Notes: a model not told the origin generated them from the letters alone. A stretch of 64,000 nt of DNA from Microbacterium sp. SORGH_AS_0888 (GCF_030818905.1 NZ_JAUTAZ010000001.1:3224001-3288000); one strand, 5' to 3'. Shown: positions 41,167-49,742, numbered from the stretch's first letter. A program made the numbers and translations.

Positions 41167-42395
41167 ATCTCGGGGCTTTCGTGCGCGCCGTCAGTGCGCC
41201 GTACGTTCGATATTTGGTGCGAAAGCACGTGGCTAGCATCAGCGGCCTCGACAACCTGCCGCCAACCGGATCGTTCATTCTCGTACCGAACCATACGAGC
41301 TACTTCGATCATTTTGCCGTGGAGATCATCCTAGAAGCGCTGCGCGGAACACCAACATGGTTCCTCACCAAGCGGGAGAGTTTCGCGCGGCCGCTACCCA
41401 GAGCGTGGGCGCGGGCCTGGTACGGAATACCTGTAGACCGAGACGCCCCGACCCCGGATACCCTTCGCGAAGTGCGTCGAGTGTTGATGAGCGGGGACGC
41501 GCTCTGCGTCTATCCGGAAGGTACCCGCGGCGACGGAACAAGTCTCCTGCCTTTTAAGTCCGGTGCATTTCGATTCGCGATCGCGAACGACGTGGTTGTG
41601 ATTCCGCTCGGCCTTGCAGGCACAGAGACCGTCCTCGCGCGCGGCGACCGGTGGTTCCGCGGCCGAGGCCGACTGGACATGGCCTTTGGGCCGGCCTTGC
41701 GAGCCCCCGCACAGGGGAGTGCGCAGATGAAGGCGGCGGCCCTGTCGGCTGATGCTCGAGTCGCGATTAATGAGTTGAAGAGCAAAGCCTCACAACAGCG
41801 CCGCGCCGCGGGTGATCTTGCTCGGAACACCGTCCGCGAGCTCGACCGGCTGATCACTAACGCACTTAGCGAGGGAGGGGCGCTTCGCGGAGAAGATCTT
41901 CGGCAGCTGAGACGCATCGCTCGATACCTCGGAGCCACCATCCCGAAGACACCTGCCTTCGAGACGCAGCTCCTTCGGCTAGACGGGCTTGCGGCGGGGC
42001 AGGGGTCGAAGGCGCTCTTCCCACTGAAAGCCTTGACGATCCGGGTGCGCGCCGAACGGATCCTGCGACAATCGCCCAACGAATCTGTCGCTCATTACAT
42101 CTTGGGGCGCTGGCACCTTTCAGTGCCCCGCGCGCTCGGTAGCAAAGTGGAAAGGTCAATCTTCCATTTTGAAGCAGCCACCGCCTCGGCTAATCGCGGC
42201 GATACGCGCGCCCTATCCGGCCTCGCTGACGCCTACCTCGCAGCCAACGATCCAACAAGTGCCGTCGCGTCCCTCAGGCGAGTCCTGGCTGAGACCGACC
42301 AAGCCGCGCCTCGCGCCGAATACCGGCGTGTTCGCACCATGGAGAGAATCGCGTCTCTGACGAACCAAATGTCCAAAACAGAGGACGAACGATGA
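41163..42395 (+). CDS. PlsC-like acyltransferase with C-terminal repeat domain
   Basis: 410 residues. Residues 1-185 are a PlsC-type 1-acylglycerol-3-phosphate acyltransferase: NHTSYFD (the HX4D motif), the substrate motif YPEGTR, and GIPVDRD. Residues 200-410 are helical, ending in TPR-like repeats (NESVAHYILGRWHLSVPRA, then GDTRALSGLADAYLAANDPTSAVASLRRVLAET in two steps). PlsC enzymes add an acyl chain to a hydroxyl on a lipid precursor at the membrane. The extra repeat domain is unusual and may bind a partner protein. It overlaps ribB by four bases (ATGA). Confidence 0.82.
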   Translation: MNLGAFVRAVSAPYVRYLVRKHVASISGLDNLPPTGSFILVPNHTSYFDHFAVEIILEALRGTPTWFLTKRESFARPLPRAWARAWYGIPVDRDAPTPDTLREVRRVLMSGDALCVYPEGTRGDGTSLLPFKSGAFRFAIANDVVVIPLGLAGTETVLARGDRWFRGRGRLDMAFGPALRAPAQGSAQMKAAALSADARVAINELKSKASQQRRAAGDLARNTVRELDRLITNALSEGGALRGEDLRQLRRIARYLGATIPKTPAFETQLLRLDGLAAGQGSKALFPLKALTIRVRAERILRQSPNESVAHYILGRWHLSVPRALGSKVERSIFHFEAATASANRGDTRALSGLADAYLAANDPTSAVASLRRVLAETDQAAPRAEYRRVRTMERIASLTNQMSKTEDER

Positions 42396-42985
42396 ATGTT
42401 CACGCTGCGCAGACGGTCCGTCCCGCTACCGCACCGCCGATCCTCTGGGGTGAGCACGGCGCCGTCATTTTTGACGATCTGAGTCGCATCGTATGGACAC
42501 GTCTCAGCTCCGCTCAGTGGCAGCTTCTCGACATTTGGCCCACACCCCCTCAGCGTGCTGAGGTACTGAAGCGTGCTCGAGACGGTGCCACGGTGGTCGT
42601 CCTTGTGAAGGGTCGCCCCGAATCTGAGTCGGCCTTCCTTGATGAGATCCCGAGGCATCTGGCGATTCGCGCCTCGGATATCGGTGAAGGACTCGTGGAG
42701 ATCACCGTCAGGCCGGGTGATTGGCTGCCGAGAACCGTTCGTTCGCGCCTCGACGGATTCATCCAGGCCGAAAACGCACGACGACAGCACGCGCCGCAGC
42801 TCCTACGAGCACCAGCATCGATCTTCCACGATCGCAGAACCAACCTGTTCTTTCTGTATGTCTGCAGCGCGTTCACCCGAGACGCACTCGCTCCCCAACT
42901 CGAAGAGCTTGTCGCGTCGCTGGTTTCGCAGAAGTCCGCTCGCACGCGAAAGGCTACGCTCCGGCCCGAAGGATCGATGAAATGA
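42392..42985 (+). CDS. Unknown protein of the ribB operon
   Basis: 197 residues, not recognised. It has an alternating pattern in the N-terminal half (ILWGEHGAVIFDDLSRIVW; GATVVVLVKGRPESE), a basic middle part and a helical C-terminus (DALAPQLEELVASLVSQ). There is no signal peptide or membrane helix. It overlaps both neighbours by ATGA, so it is made in step with the acyltransferase and the SRPBCC protein. Function unknown; no motif supports an enzymatic role. Confidence 0.65.
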   Translation: MNVHAAQTVRPATAPPILWGEHGAVIFDDLSRIVWTRLSSAQWQLLDIWPTPPQRAEVLKRARDGATVVVLVKGRPESESAFLDEIPRHLAIRASDIGEGLVEITVRPGDWLPRTVRSRLDGFIQAENARRQHAPQLLRAPASIFHDRRTNLFFLYVCSAFTRDALAPQLEELVASLVSQKSARTRKATLRPEGSMK

Positions 42986-43440
42986 AAGTCCTGAGATACG
43001 TCGCAGAGGTAACTGTCGCGGCTCCGGTAGGCCGGGTGATGCGAGCCGTTACTGACATCGCGAGCATCCATGAATGGAATCCCGCTCTGTCGGCTCTTCA
43101 CGCGACGGACCCGGTCGCGGTCACCGGCAAGCCATACGGAACACGCATCCGTGGGCTTGTGCCCGCCTCCGTCACCTATCAGACCGTCACTGACACCGTA
43201 GCCACCTATGAAATGAGCGCGCTGGGGAACTTCGAACGTGGGATCTGGCAAGTTACCGAGGTCGCGCACGGAGTGAGCGCGGTCAGCCATCGCTTCGAGC
43301 ACCAGGGGCCAATCCTGCGGCTCATGCATGACGCGTTCACGCCGGTAGCGATGTGGCGATTGGAGCGGCTCCGGGCTCTACTTGTGCACCAGGCAAAGAC
43401 GCTGGAGGTAATTCCGCCGGCGAGCCATTCTTTCGAGTAG
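42982..43440 (+). CDS. SRPBCC/START-like protein
   Basis: 152 residues of the SRPBCC (polyketide cyclase/START-like) fold: VLRYVAEVTVAAPVGRVMRAVTD at the start, HEWNPALSALHA, a beta-sheet middle (GIWQVTEVAHGVSAVSHRFEHQG) and the long C-terminal helix MWRLERLRALLVHQA. These proteins bind hydrophobic ligands in a deep pocket, and some are cyclases or aromatases. ATG 42982 overlaps the previous stop (ATGA). Last gene of the ribB operon; its ligand may be the operon product. Confidence 0.78.
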   Translation: MKVLRYVAEVTVAAPVGRVMRAVTDIASIHEWNPALSALHATDPVAVTGKPYGTRIRGLVPASVTYQTVTDTVATYEMSALGNFERGIWQVTEVAHGVSAVSHRFEHQGPILRLMHDAFTPVAMWRLERLRALLVHQAKTLEVIPPASHSFE

Positions 43441-43602
43441 AGGAGTATCACAGGGCGTGATCTTTGATGGCAAATCTCGCGGCGGCGGTTGCTCCGCCTC
43501 CGCATCAAGGCATCCGCCTAGGCCTCTCGGGCATCCGAACTGCGAATCGGTCTCTTGGCGCCTCACTACGCGAGACGTCACGCCCGGGGGGGTGACGGTG
43601 GG

Positions 43603-43675
43603 TGGGCCCCGAGGGGCTCGAACCCTCGACCCGCGGATTAAAAGTCCGATGCTCTACCGACTGAGCTAGAGGCCC
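43603..43675 (-). tRNA. tRNA-Lys (anticodon TTT)
   Basis: Cloverleaf on the minus strand: acceptor arm GGGCCTC/GGGGCCC with one wobble pair, TA at positions 8-9, D arm GCTCAG...GAGC, anticodon loop CTTTTAA (anticodon TTT), T arm GAGGG-TTCGAGC-CCCTC and discriminator A. CCA is not encoded. Its 3' end points towards the accessory island on the left, the usual orientation for integration next to a tRNA. Confidence 0.92.
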
Positions 43676-43787
43676 CAGGTGACCAAGCCTATCGCCGTCG
43701 CAGCGTGCGCCGAGCGCACGTCCCCGCGCCGAGCGCGCATCTGCGCATCGAGACCGCCGGGGACGAGGCGCGGGTACCCTCGATACG

Positions 43788-44426
43788 ATGACCGACGACT
43801 CGAGGCCTTTCCATAAGCCGATACGTCGGCCGGCCGAACTGTTCGACCGGCTGTTCGCGGCCTCCGACCCCGCTGAGGTGTCCCGTGTCGCCCACTCGAC
43901 CGCGGCGGCGCTGCTGTCGCGGGTGCGGCAGGACCCGGATGCGTCCGTCGTCGACCGGCTCGTGGCGTTCACCGACGACCACGGCATCGACGACATCGCC
44001 GAGCTCTGGTCGCGATCCCCGGCGCGCTCACTGCCAGGTGCGCTGTGGCGGCTCTACCTGCTGCAGCTCATGATCCACGACGACGCAGCGTCGGCGGCGC
44101 TCCTGTTCGAGCGCGGTCGCGCCGAGCTCGGTTCCGTCGACGAGGTCGTGGCGGGTGCGCCTGCTCCTGCCGGACCCGACGAGCTCGTCGCCCTCATCGA
44201 CATGATCCTGCGCGGCGCGTTCGACGGCGACTTCGCGATCGCGCTCGAGCGCGCGGCGGCGTTCTGCCGCATCCAGGCCGCCGGCGCCACGCACGTGGCC
44301 GACGACTACGAGCCCACCGAGCCGGAGCGCGCCTCGGGACTCACGACCCGCGCGCTGCGTCTCGCCCGCTACGCCGAGGATCTCACCGCCGCCGCGGCGC
44401 TCTGGCGCCGAGACTCGCTGAGCTGA
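43788..44426 (+). CDS. Conserved hypothetical protein
   Basis: 212 residues, all-helical by composition, no signal peptide or membrane segment. It opens with FHKPIRRPAELFDRLFAASDPAEV and has a repeated acidic, Ala/Leu-rich helix pattern. It looks like a protein of the actinobacterial core genome that is often given misleading names in databases; I see no motif that supports any enzymatic function. It converges with the molybdoenzyme gene, with only four bases between. Confidence 0.65.
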   Translation: MTDDSRPFHKPIRRPAELFDRLFAASDPAEVSRVAHSTAAALLSRVRQDPDASVVDRLVAFTDDHGIDDIAELWSRSPARSLPGALWRLYLLQLMIHDDAASAALLFERGRAELGSVDEVVAGAPAPAGPDELVALIDMILRGAFDGDFAIALERAAAFCRIQAAGATHVADDYEPTEPERASGLTTRALRLARYAEDLTAAAALWRRDSLS

Positions 44427-44430
44427 GACC

Positions 44431-46029
44431 TCAGGACACCGACACGAGCGTGCGCTGCCACCCCGACGACCCGTCGGGTGCGATCGGCGCCGCCTGCTCG
44501 ATCTGCAGGTTTCCGGCCTTGTCCACAGCCCGCACTGCGATGTAGTGTGTGCCCGCCGTCGCCTCCCACGGCATCATCCACTGCACCCACGTGTCGTCGT
44601 TGATGGGATTCGACAGCGTCGCCTGCTGCCACGGCCCGTTGTCGACGCTCACCTCGACCCTCGCGATCCCGACCGTCTGCGCCCAGGCGACGCCGGCGAT
44701 CGGCACGGTCCCCGCACTCACCTGCGTGCCGAGCTTGGGCGTGTCCACCCGCGACGAGAACTTGATCGGGGCCTTCGCGCTGTATCCCCGCGGGGTCCAG
44801 TACGCCTCGTCCTTCGCGTACGTTGTGACGCTCAGCCGGTTCAGCCACTTGGTCGCCGAGACGTAGCCGTACAGACCCGGCACGACCATCCGCACCGGGA
44901 ACCCGTGCTCGAGCGGAAGCGGTTCGCCGTTCATGCCGACCGCGAGGATCGCGTCGAGGTCCGCGTCGGTGAGCGAGGCCAGCGGCGTGCTCGCGGTGAA
45001 CCCGTCGACGCTGTGCGAGAGCACCATGTCGGCCCCCGCCTGCGGCTTGGCCCGCGCGAGGATGTCGCGCACCGGCACGCCGAGCCAGATCGCGTTGCCC
45101 ACGAGGTCCCCTCCCACCTCGTTCGAGACGCAGGTGAGTGTGATGCCGTATTCGTCGACCCCCATCGCCAGGAGGTCGTCGAAACTCAGATCGAACGGCT
45201 CGTCGACCATCCCGTCGACCGAGAGCCGCCACGACGACGGGTCCACCTGCGGAACCGTGAGCGCCGTGTCGACGCGGTAGAAGTCGGTGTTCGGGGTGAT
45301 CAGGGGAGTCAGACCCGGGATGTCGAGCTCGGCGCCCGCCGGGATCGTCACCGTGCGCTGCGGTGCCGGCAGCCGCAACGCGCGCCGGATGCCGTCGATC
45401 GACGCGGTCGTCGCGGTCCAGATCCGGGAACCGGCACCGATCACGACGGCCGACGCCCCGGCGATGAGCGCGAAGCGGAAGAAGGCGCGGCGGTCGACGC
45501 CCTGGCCTCTTGCCGACACCGCGTCCGCGGCGGCTGCCGCCTCCTCTGCGGAGCCCGTGGCGGGCGCCGAGCGCACCGCATCCGTCCACCGCCGCAGCCG
45601 GGCCACCAGCAGGACGAGCACGGCGACACCCGCGACGGTGCCGACGACCGGAGGCACGAGGGCGAGCAGGCTCGCGCCGGCGCGCGTCGCGACGGCGGCG
45701 GTTCCCGCGGTGCCGCCCGTCGCCAGGAGCACGGCGCCCCACGGTGTCCGCCAGGCCTGCAGGAGCCCCGCGACCGCGGCCGCGACGGCGACCGCGATGC
45801 CGAGCCCGATGAGCAGCGCAGGCTTGTCGAAGCTGCCGAAGGTCGAGATCGCGAACTCCTTCAGCGGCCTCGGCACGATGTCGATCACGAACGATCCCAC
45901 CGCGAGAAGCGGGCTCGCCTGAGGCGCCACGAACGCCGCGATCAGCTCGCTCGCCGCCAGCAGCACAGCCGCCGCGACGATCCCCGACAGCGCCGCCCAC
46001 GCCCGATGCGCGAATCGTCTTCCGCCCAT
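44431..46029 (-). CDS. Membrane-bound sulfite-oxidase-fold molybdoenzyme
   Basis: 532 residues. ATG 46029 follows GGAGAGGGTGAG; the frame opens upstream at 46137 inside the terminator region. The N-terminal third has four hydrophobic helices; after a linker, RRAFFRFALIAGAS (a Tat-like or fifth membrane segment) is followed by the molybdopterin domain, with the Mo-binding Cys in ITLTCVSNEVGG, and a C-terminal dimerisation Ig-like domain. The redox centre should face outward. Such proteins are oxidoreductases with substrates often unknown. Its neighbours are a fasciclin gene and sigK-rskA, an association also known from mycobacterial SigK loci. Confidence 0.85.
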   Translation of the reverse strand: MGGRRFAHRAWAALSGIVAAAVLLAASELIAAFVAPQASPLLAVGSFVIDIVPRPLKEFAISTFGSFDKPALLIGLGIAVAVAAAVAGLLQAWRTPWGAVLLATGGTAGTAAVATRAGASLLALVPPVVGTVAGVAVLVLLVARLRRWTDAVRSAPATGSAEEAAAAADAVSARGQGVDRRAFFRFALIAGASAVVIGAGSRIWTATTASIDGIRRALRLPAPQRTVTIPAGAELDIPGLTPLITPNTDFYRVDTALTVPQVDPSSWRLSVDGMVDEPFDLSFDDLLAMGVDEYGITLTCVSNEVGGDLVGNAIWLGVPVRDILARAKPQAGADMVLSHSVDGFTASTPLASLTDADLDAILAVGMNGEPLPLEHGFPVRMVVPGLYGYVSATKWLNRLSVTTYAKDEAYWTPRGYSAKAPIKFSSRVDTPKLGTQVSAGTVPIAGVAWAQTVGIARVEVSVDNGPWQQATLSNPINDDTWVQWMMPWEATAGTHYIAVRAVDKAGNLQIEQAAPIAPDGSSGWQRTLVSVS

Positions 46030-46080
46030 CTCACCCTCTCCTCGTCCTCGGCTCCTCGCCGATCCCTCGACCTGTCGACG

Positions 46081-46121
46081 ACGCGGCCGCCGGTGGGTCG
46101 GAACCGAACCGGCGGCCGCGT
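46081..46121 (-). terminator. Hairpin terminator after the fasciclin gene
   Basis: ACGCGGCCGCCGGT (46081-46094) pairs with ACCGGCGGCCGCGT (46108-46121), 14 perfect pairs and a 13-base loop. It lies between the fasciclin stop and the molybdoenzyme start on the same strand, so it may stop or attenuate read-through. Confidence 0.65.
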
Positions 46122-46133
46122 GGTGTCCGTGCG

Positions 46134-46796
46134 TCACATAGCGGGGGGCATGAGGACCGTGTCGATCAGGTACACGGTCGCGTTCGCGGTCTTGACGCCA
46201 CCGCAGATGACGGTGGCCTGACCGTTGACCTTGATGTTGTCGCCGCTGCCGGAGACGGTCACATCCTGGCCCTCGACGGTCTTGTGCGTGCCGTCGATCT
46301 TGTCGGGGCTGATCTGGCCGGGGATCACGTGGTAGGTCAGGATCTTCGTGAGCGTGGCCGAGTCGGTCTTGAGCGAGTCGATCGTGGCCGAGTCGATCTT
46401 CGCGAAGGCCTCGTCGACGGGAGCGAACACGGTGAACTGGCTGCCGTTGATCGTGTCGACCAGGTTCACGTCCGGGTTGAGCTTGCCGCTGATGGCCGAG
46501 ACGAGCGTCGTCAGGAGCGGGTTGTTGGATGCGGCCGTCGCGAGCGGTGCCGTCGACATCCCCTCGACCGAGCCGGCGCCGCTCGGAACGGCCTTGGCGT
46601 ATGCGGCGCAGCCCGAGCCCACCAGGTCCGCCGCCGCGTCGCTGGCCATCGGCGACTGTGTGGCCATCGGTGCGGAGCTCTGCGACGACATCGGCGTCGA
46701 GGTCGATCCGCTGGAACCGCTACATGCAGTGAGTGCGAACGCTCCTGCCAGGGCAAGGGTGAGACCCGCGGCAAGCTTCGTCTTCGTGCTGAGCAT
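46134..46796 (-). CDS. Fasciclin-domain lipoprotein
   Basis: 220 residues. The signal peptide ends in lipobox LTAC, a Ser/Met/Thr/Gln-rich linker follows, then one FAS1 domain of about 150 residues with the conserved H1 region [18 protein letters not shown] and the YHVIPG and [11 protein letters not shown] motifs. ATG 46796 follows GGAGGTAG. It resembles mycobacterial MPT70/MPT83, which are secreted under SigK control. A SigK-like promoter at 46851-46877 supports the same wiring here. Confidence 0.88.
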   Translation of the reverse strand: MLSTKTKLAAGLTLALAGAFALTACSGSSGSTSTPMSSQSSAPMATQSPMASDAAADLVGSGCAAYAKAVPSGAGSVEGMSTAPLATAASNNPLLTTLVSAISGKLNPDVNLVDTINGSQFTVFAPVDEAFAKIDSATIDSLKTDSATLTKILTYHVIPGQISPDKIDGTHKTVEGQDVTVSGSGDNIKVNGQATVICGGVKTANATVYLIDTVLMPPAM

Positions 46797-46850
46797 GACT
46801 ACCTCCGGTGTGAGTGTTTGTCGGCCGCTCGGTGCGGCCTTCACGAGGTT

Positions 46851-46877
46851 GTTCGGCGTGCTCGTCGGATCGGATGG
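46851..46877 (-). promoter_or_regulatory. Candidate SigK promoter of the fasciclin gene
   Basis: On the minus strand CCATCC (complement of 46872-46877) and CCGAAC (complement of 46851-46856) are 15 bases apart, 55 bases upstream of the start. This is close to the mycobacterial SigK consensus CCATCC-N16/17-CCGAAT. Confidence 0.55.
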
Positions 46878-46922
46878 GAAGTTTTTCCGGATCGAGCGCA
46901 TCGCGGCGACTGCCGCACATCG

Positions 46923-46949
46923 CCGTCCTCGTCAACCCCGTGGCCGGAT
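46923..46949 (+). promoter_or_regulatory. Candidate SigK promoter of sigK
   Basis: CCGTCC (46923-46928) and CCGGAT (46944-46949) with the same 15-base spacer as the fasciclin promoter; each hexamer differs by one base from the mycobacterial form. It would give positive autoregulation of sigK. Confidence 0.4.
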
Positions 46950-46985
46950 GCGATGCGCTGCGGCAATCTCGGTCATGCTGAGGGG

Positions 46986-47576
46986 ATGGTGATCGACGGA
47001 ATGGACGCGTCCGCGATCGGCTCGGACCCCACCGACCCGGTCGCCGACCTTCTCGTCCGCACCGCGACCGGAGACCAGGACGCGTTCGCCGAGCTGTACG
47101 ACCGTCTCTCACCGCGTGTGTTCGGCCTGATCCTGCGTGTGCTCGTCGACCGGTCACAGAGCGAGGAGGTGCTGCAGGAGGTCTTCCTCGAGGTCTGGCA
47201 ATCCGCATCCCGCTTCGCTCCGAACAAGGGGCAGGGAAGGTCGTGGGTTCTCACGATCGCGCATAGACGGGCCGTCGACCGGGTGAGGTCGGCGCAGTCG
47301 AGCGCGGATCGCGACGTGCGCGCGGGCTTCCGAGACCTCGGCGTGCCGCACGACGGCGTGGCCGAGGAAGCAGAGCTTCGGATCGAGGGACGGAAGGTGG
47401 CGAGTGCGATGGCCGAGCTGCCCGACGCCCAGCGAGAGACGCTCACCCTCGCCTATTACGGGGGATACAGTCAGAGCGAGATCGCCGCGCTCGTGGGAGC
47501 TCCCCTCGGGACGGTGAAGACTCGGATGCGCGACGGACTTTCGCGCCTGCGTTCGGTGATGGGGGTGATGTCGTGA
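46986..47576 (+). CDS. sigK: ECF sigma factor, SigK type
   Basis: 196 residues. Region 2 (DAFAELYDRLSPRVFGLILRVL, QEVFLEVWQSASRF) and region 4 (LPDAQRETLTLAYYGGYSQSEIAALV then GTVKTRMRDGLSRL) are clear; there is no extra C-terminal domain. SigK recruits RNA polymerase to promoters for secreted and redox proteins and is held by RskA until the latter is cleaved. The start is one of ATG 46986, GTG 46989 or ATG 47001; GAGGGG lies just before 46986. The stop overlaps rskA by GTGA. Confidence 0.85.
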   Translation: MVIDGMDASAIGSDPTDPVADLLVRTATGDQDAFAELYDRLSPRVFGLILRVLVDRSQSEEVLQEVFLEVWQSASRFAPNKGQGRSWVLTIAHRRAVDRVRSAQSSADRDVRAGFRDLGVPHDGVAEEAELRIEGRKVASAMAELPDAQRETLTLAYYGGYSQSEIAALVGAPLGTVKTRMRDGLSRLRSVMGVMS

Positions 47577-48367
47577 ACGACCGCGAGTTCGAGGAGCTGT
47601 CGGCCGGGCACGCGCTGGGTGCCCTCTCTGCCGAGGACGAACGCCTGTTCCAGCAGGCGGTGCGCGCGCGCCCCGACCGTGTCGACAGAAGCCGGGACGA
47701 CGAGGAGGCCGCGGCCATGCTGGCGGATGCCGTCACGCCCGTGACGCCGCCCCCGGCTCTGCGCGACAGCCTCCTGGCCCGCATCGCGGTCACCCCGCAG
47801 GTCGACGCGTCGCCCGTCGAGGACGGATCGGCTCCGGCATCTCCCGACACCCCTACGGGGGATGTCGCGGTGCTCCGGGAGGACGCATCCCGCCGCGCCG
47901 CGCGACCCCTGCGCGCAAGCCGGCTCTGGTTCGCGCTCGCCGCCAGCATCGCGCTGGTCGTCGCGATCGGGGCGGGCGTCGCGGTCGTGGCGCAGCAGAC
48001 GCAGCGCCCGGCGGCGGTGGTCGCGCTCGAGCAGATCGAGAGAGCCCCCGACGCGCAGACCGCGTCGTCGTCGGTCGCGGGCGGAGGCGACGCCACGCTC
48101 CACTGGTCGCCCTCCCTCGGCAAAGCCGTTCTCGTCTCCGAGGGGCTGCCCGCCCTCGCCTCCGACCAGTCGTTCGAACTGTGGTTCGTCCGCGACGGCG
48201 AGCCCGTCTCGGCGGGGGTGTTCGACGCATCCGGCTCGTCGACGACGGCCGAGCTGGCGGGGCGGATGGAAGCGGGCGACATCGTCGCCGTGACGGTGGA
48301 GGCCGCCGGCGGATCGCCCAGCGGTCAGCCCACGAGCACACCGATCGTCGCGATCCCCACGGCCTGA
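47573..48367 (+). CDS. rskA: Anti-sigma-K factor RskA
   Basis: 264 residues. The N-terminal part has the anti-sigma/zinc-binding-like domain (FEELSAGHALGALSAEDERLF), then a single membrane helix (LWFALAASIALVVAIGAGVAV, about 120-142) and an extracellular RskA domain (GKAVLVSEGLPALASDQSFE, then LWFVRDGEPVSAGVF). It binds SigK at the inner face of the membrane; regulated proteolysis releases the sigma factor. GTG 47573 overlaps the sigK stop, so the two proteins are made in fixed ratio. Confidence 0.9.
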   Translation: MNDREFEELSAGHALGALSAEDERLFQQAVRARPDRVDRSRDDEEAAAMLADAVTPVTPPPALRDSLLARIAVTPQVDASPVEDGSAPASPDTPTGDVAVLREDASRRAARPLRASRLWFALAASIALVVAIGAGVAVVAQQTQRPAAVVALEQIERAPDAQTASSSVAGGGDATLHWSPSLGKAVLVSEGLPALASDQSFELWFVRDGEPVSAGVFDASGSSTTAELAGRMEAGDIVAVTVEAAGGSPSGQPTSTPIVAIPTA

Positions 48368-48371
48368 GCGT

Positions 48372-48433
48372 GCCGGTCGTCGTGACCGTGCGGTATGAGC
48401 GAGCCGGTCGTCGTGACCGTGCGGTTTGAGCGT
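48372..48433. repeat. 31-bp tandem repeat, two units
   Basis: Unit 1 at 48372-48402 and unit 2 at 48403-48433 differ only at A/T in GCGGTNTGAG and at the last base. Each unit begins GCCGGTCGTCGTGACC. It lies just behind rskA in an otherwise empty 237-base gap before pabC, and looks like a recent slippage duplication. Confidence 0.75.
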
Positions 48434-48604
48434 GTCGGGCCGGAGCGCGGTCGCAGGGCCTTGGACATGGAAGCGCCGGGCCGCAGAACGCCTCTCGGCG
48501 CGAGGCCGCTCGCAGCGGCAGAAGATGGAGCCCGGGGTTACTGCGGCCCGGCCGAACCAGTGTAACCGAGGCGGCGGGGGAGGTGTTCCGCTTAGGCTCG
48601 ACCC

Positions 48605-49489
48605 ATGGTCTGGCGTCATGCGATCCTGCTCGAGCCCGCGGCATCCGACGATCCGCGCACCGATTTCGCCGAGCTTCTCACACCGATCGACCCGACGGCT
48701 CCCGCGTTGAGCGTCGGTGAGCTCAGCACGCAACGCGGCGACGGGATCTTCGAGTCGATCGGGGTTGTCGACGGGCATGCCCAGGAGGTCGAGGCGCACC
48801 TGGAGCGCCTCGCCCACTCCGCCGCGATCTGCCAGCTGCCCCCGCCGAACGTCGCGCAGTGGCGTCAGGCCGTCCAGGCGATCGCCCGCGAGTGCCCGCC
48901 CGGGGAGTGCGTGATCAAGCTGATCCTGTCGCGCGGGGTCGAGCACGGACCCGCGCCGACGGCGTGGGTCACGGCGTCCACGGCTCCCGACAACGCGGCG
49001 GTGCGTGAGCACGGCATCCGCGTGGTCACGCTCGACCGCGGCTACGACAGCGGTGCCCCCGCGCGGGCGCCGTGGCTGCTGCTCGGCGCGAAGACCCTGT
49101 CCTACGCGACCAACATGGCCGCGATCCGCGCCGCACACGCCCGTGGGGCGGACGATGCCGTGTTCGTCTCCAGCGACGGCGTGCTGCTGGAGGGGCCGAC
49201 GTCGTCGCTCGTCCTGCGGCAGGGTGATCGGTTCGTGACCCCGGAGCCGGGAGCGGGCATCCTCCATGGCACGACGCAGCTCAGCCTGTTCTCGTGGCTC
49301 GAGACGCAGGGCTACGAGACCGGCTATGCGTCGCTGCCTGTGTCGGCGCTGCGCGAGGCGGATGCCGCGTGGTTGCTCTCGAGCGTGCGTCTCGCGGCGG
49401 GTGTCACGGCCGTCGACGGCGAGCCGTTGGCATACGACGCCGCGCTGACGGCATCCATCAACGCCTACCTGCTCTCTCCCCGGGACTGA
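48605..49489 (+). CDS. pabC: Class IV aminotransferase, aminodeoxychorismate lyase type
   Basis: 294-residue PLP enzyme of fold type IV. The PLP Lys lies in GAKTLSYATNMAAIRAA, and the substrate/PLP loops are RGDGIFESIGVVDGHA, LLEGPTSSLVL and GILHGTTQL. The family comprises 4-amino-4-deoxychorismate lyase (folate) and branched-chain or D-amino acid aminotransferases; the short length and the RGDGIFES pattern favour the PabC branch. No other folate gene is near. ATG 48605 has only a weak ribosome site. Confidence 0.78.
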   Translation: MVWRHAILLEPAASDDPRTDFAELLTPIDPTAPALSVGELSTQRGDGIFESIGVVDGHAQEVEAHLERLAHSAAICQLPPPNVAQWRQAVQAIARECPPGECVIKLILSRGVEHGPAPTAWVTASTAPDNAAVREHGIRVVTLDRGYDSGAPARAPWLLLGAKTLSYATNMAAIRAAHARGADDAVFVSSDGVLLEGPTSSLVLRQGDRFVTPEPGAGILHGTTQLSLFSWLETQGYETGYASLPVSALREADAAWLLSSVRLAAGVTAVDGEPLAYDAALTASINAYLLSPRD

Positions 49490-49601
49490 TCCGGGCGCGA
49501 CCGCCGTGTGGTCCGGCCCGTCGGCGGTCGCCGGGCCGTGACCGTCGCGCCCGTCCGGCCGTGCCGGTCTGGCCGTGCCGGGTCCGGGTCGGCCGACCGG
49601 G

Positions 49602-49671
49602 CTGCGGGGATTGTGACCGACACGCCGTGTTCGGGGGCTGGTCACCGGCGTGCCGCGCACGATCCCCGCAG
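49602..49671. repeat. Long palindromic element, copy 1
   Basis: A 70-base imperfect palindrome: it starts CTGCGGGGATTGTG and ends CGCACGATCCCCGCAG, with inner arms CACGCCG and CGGCGTG. It is followed by GAGCGGATG, which also follows copy 2. It lies just behind the AbiEi/DUF559 gene. Confidence 0.7.
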
Positions 49672-49742
49672 GAGCGGATGCGGGGTGGCACCGCCGCGGC
49701 AGCGTCGAGGCCGCACGGCGGCATGGCCGCCCGGGCGCGCCG

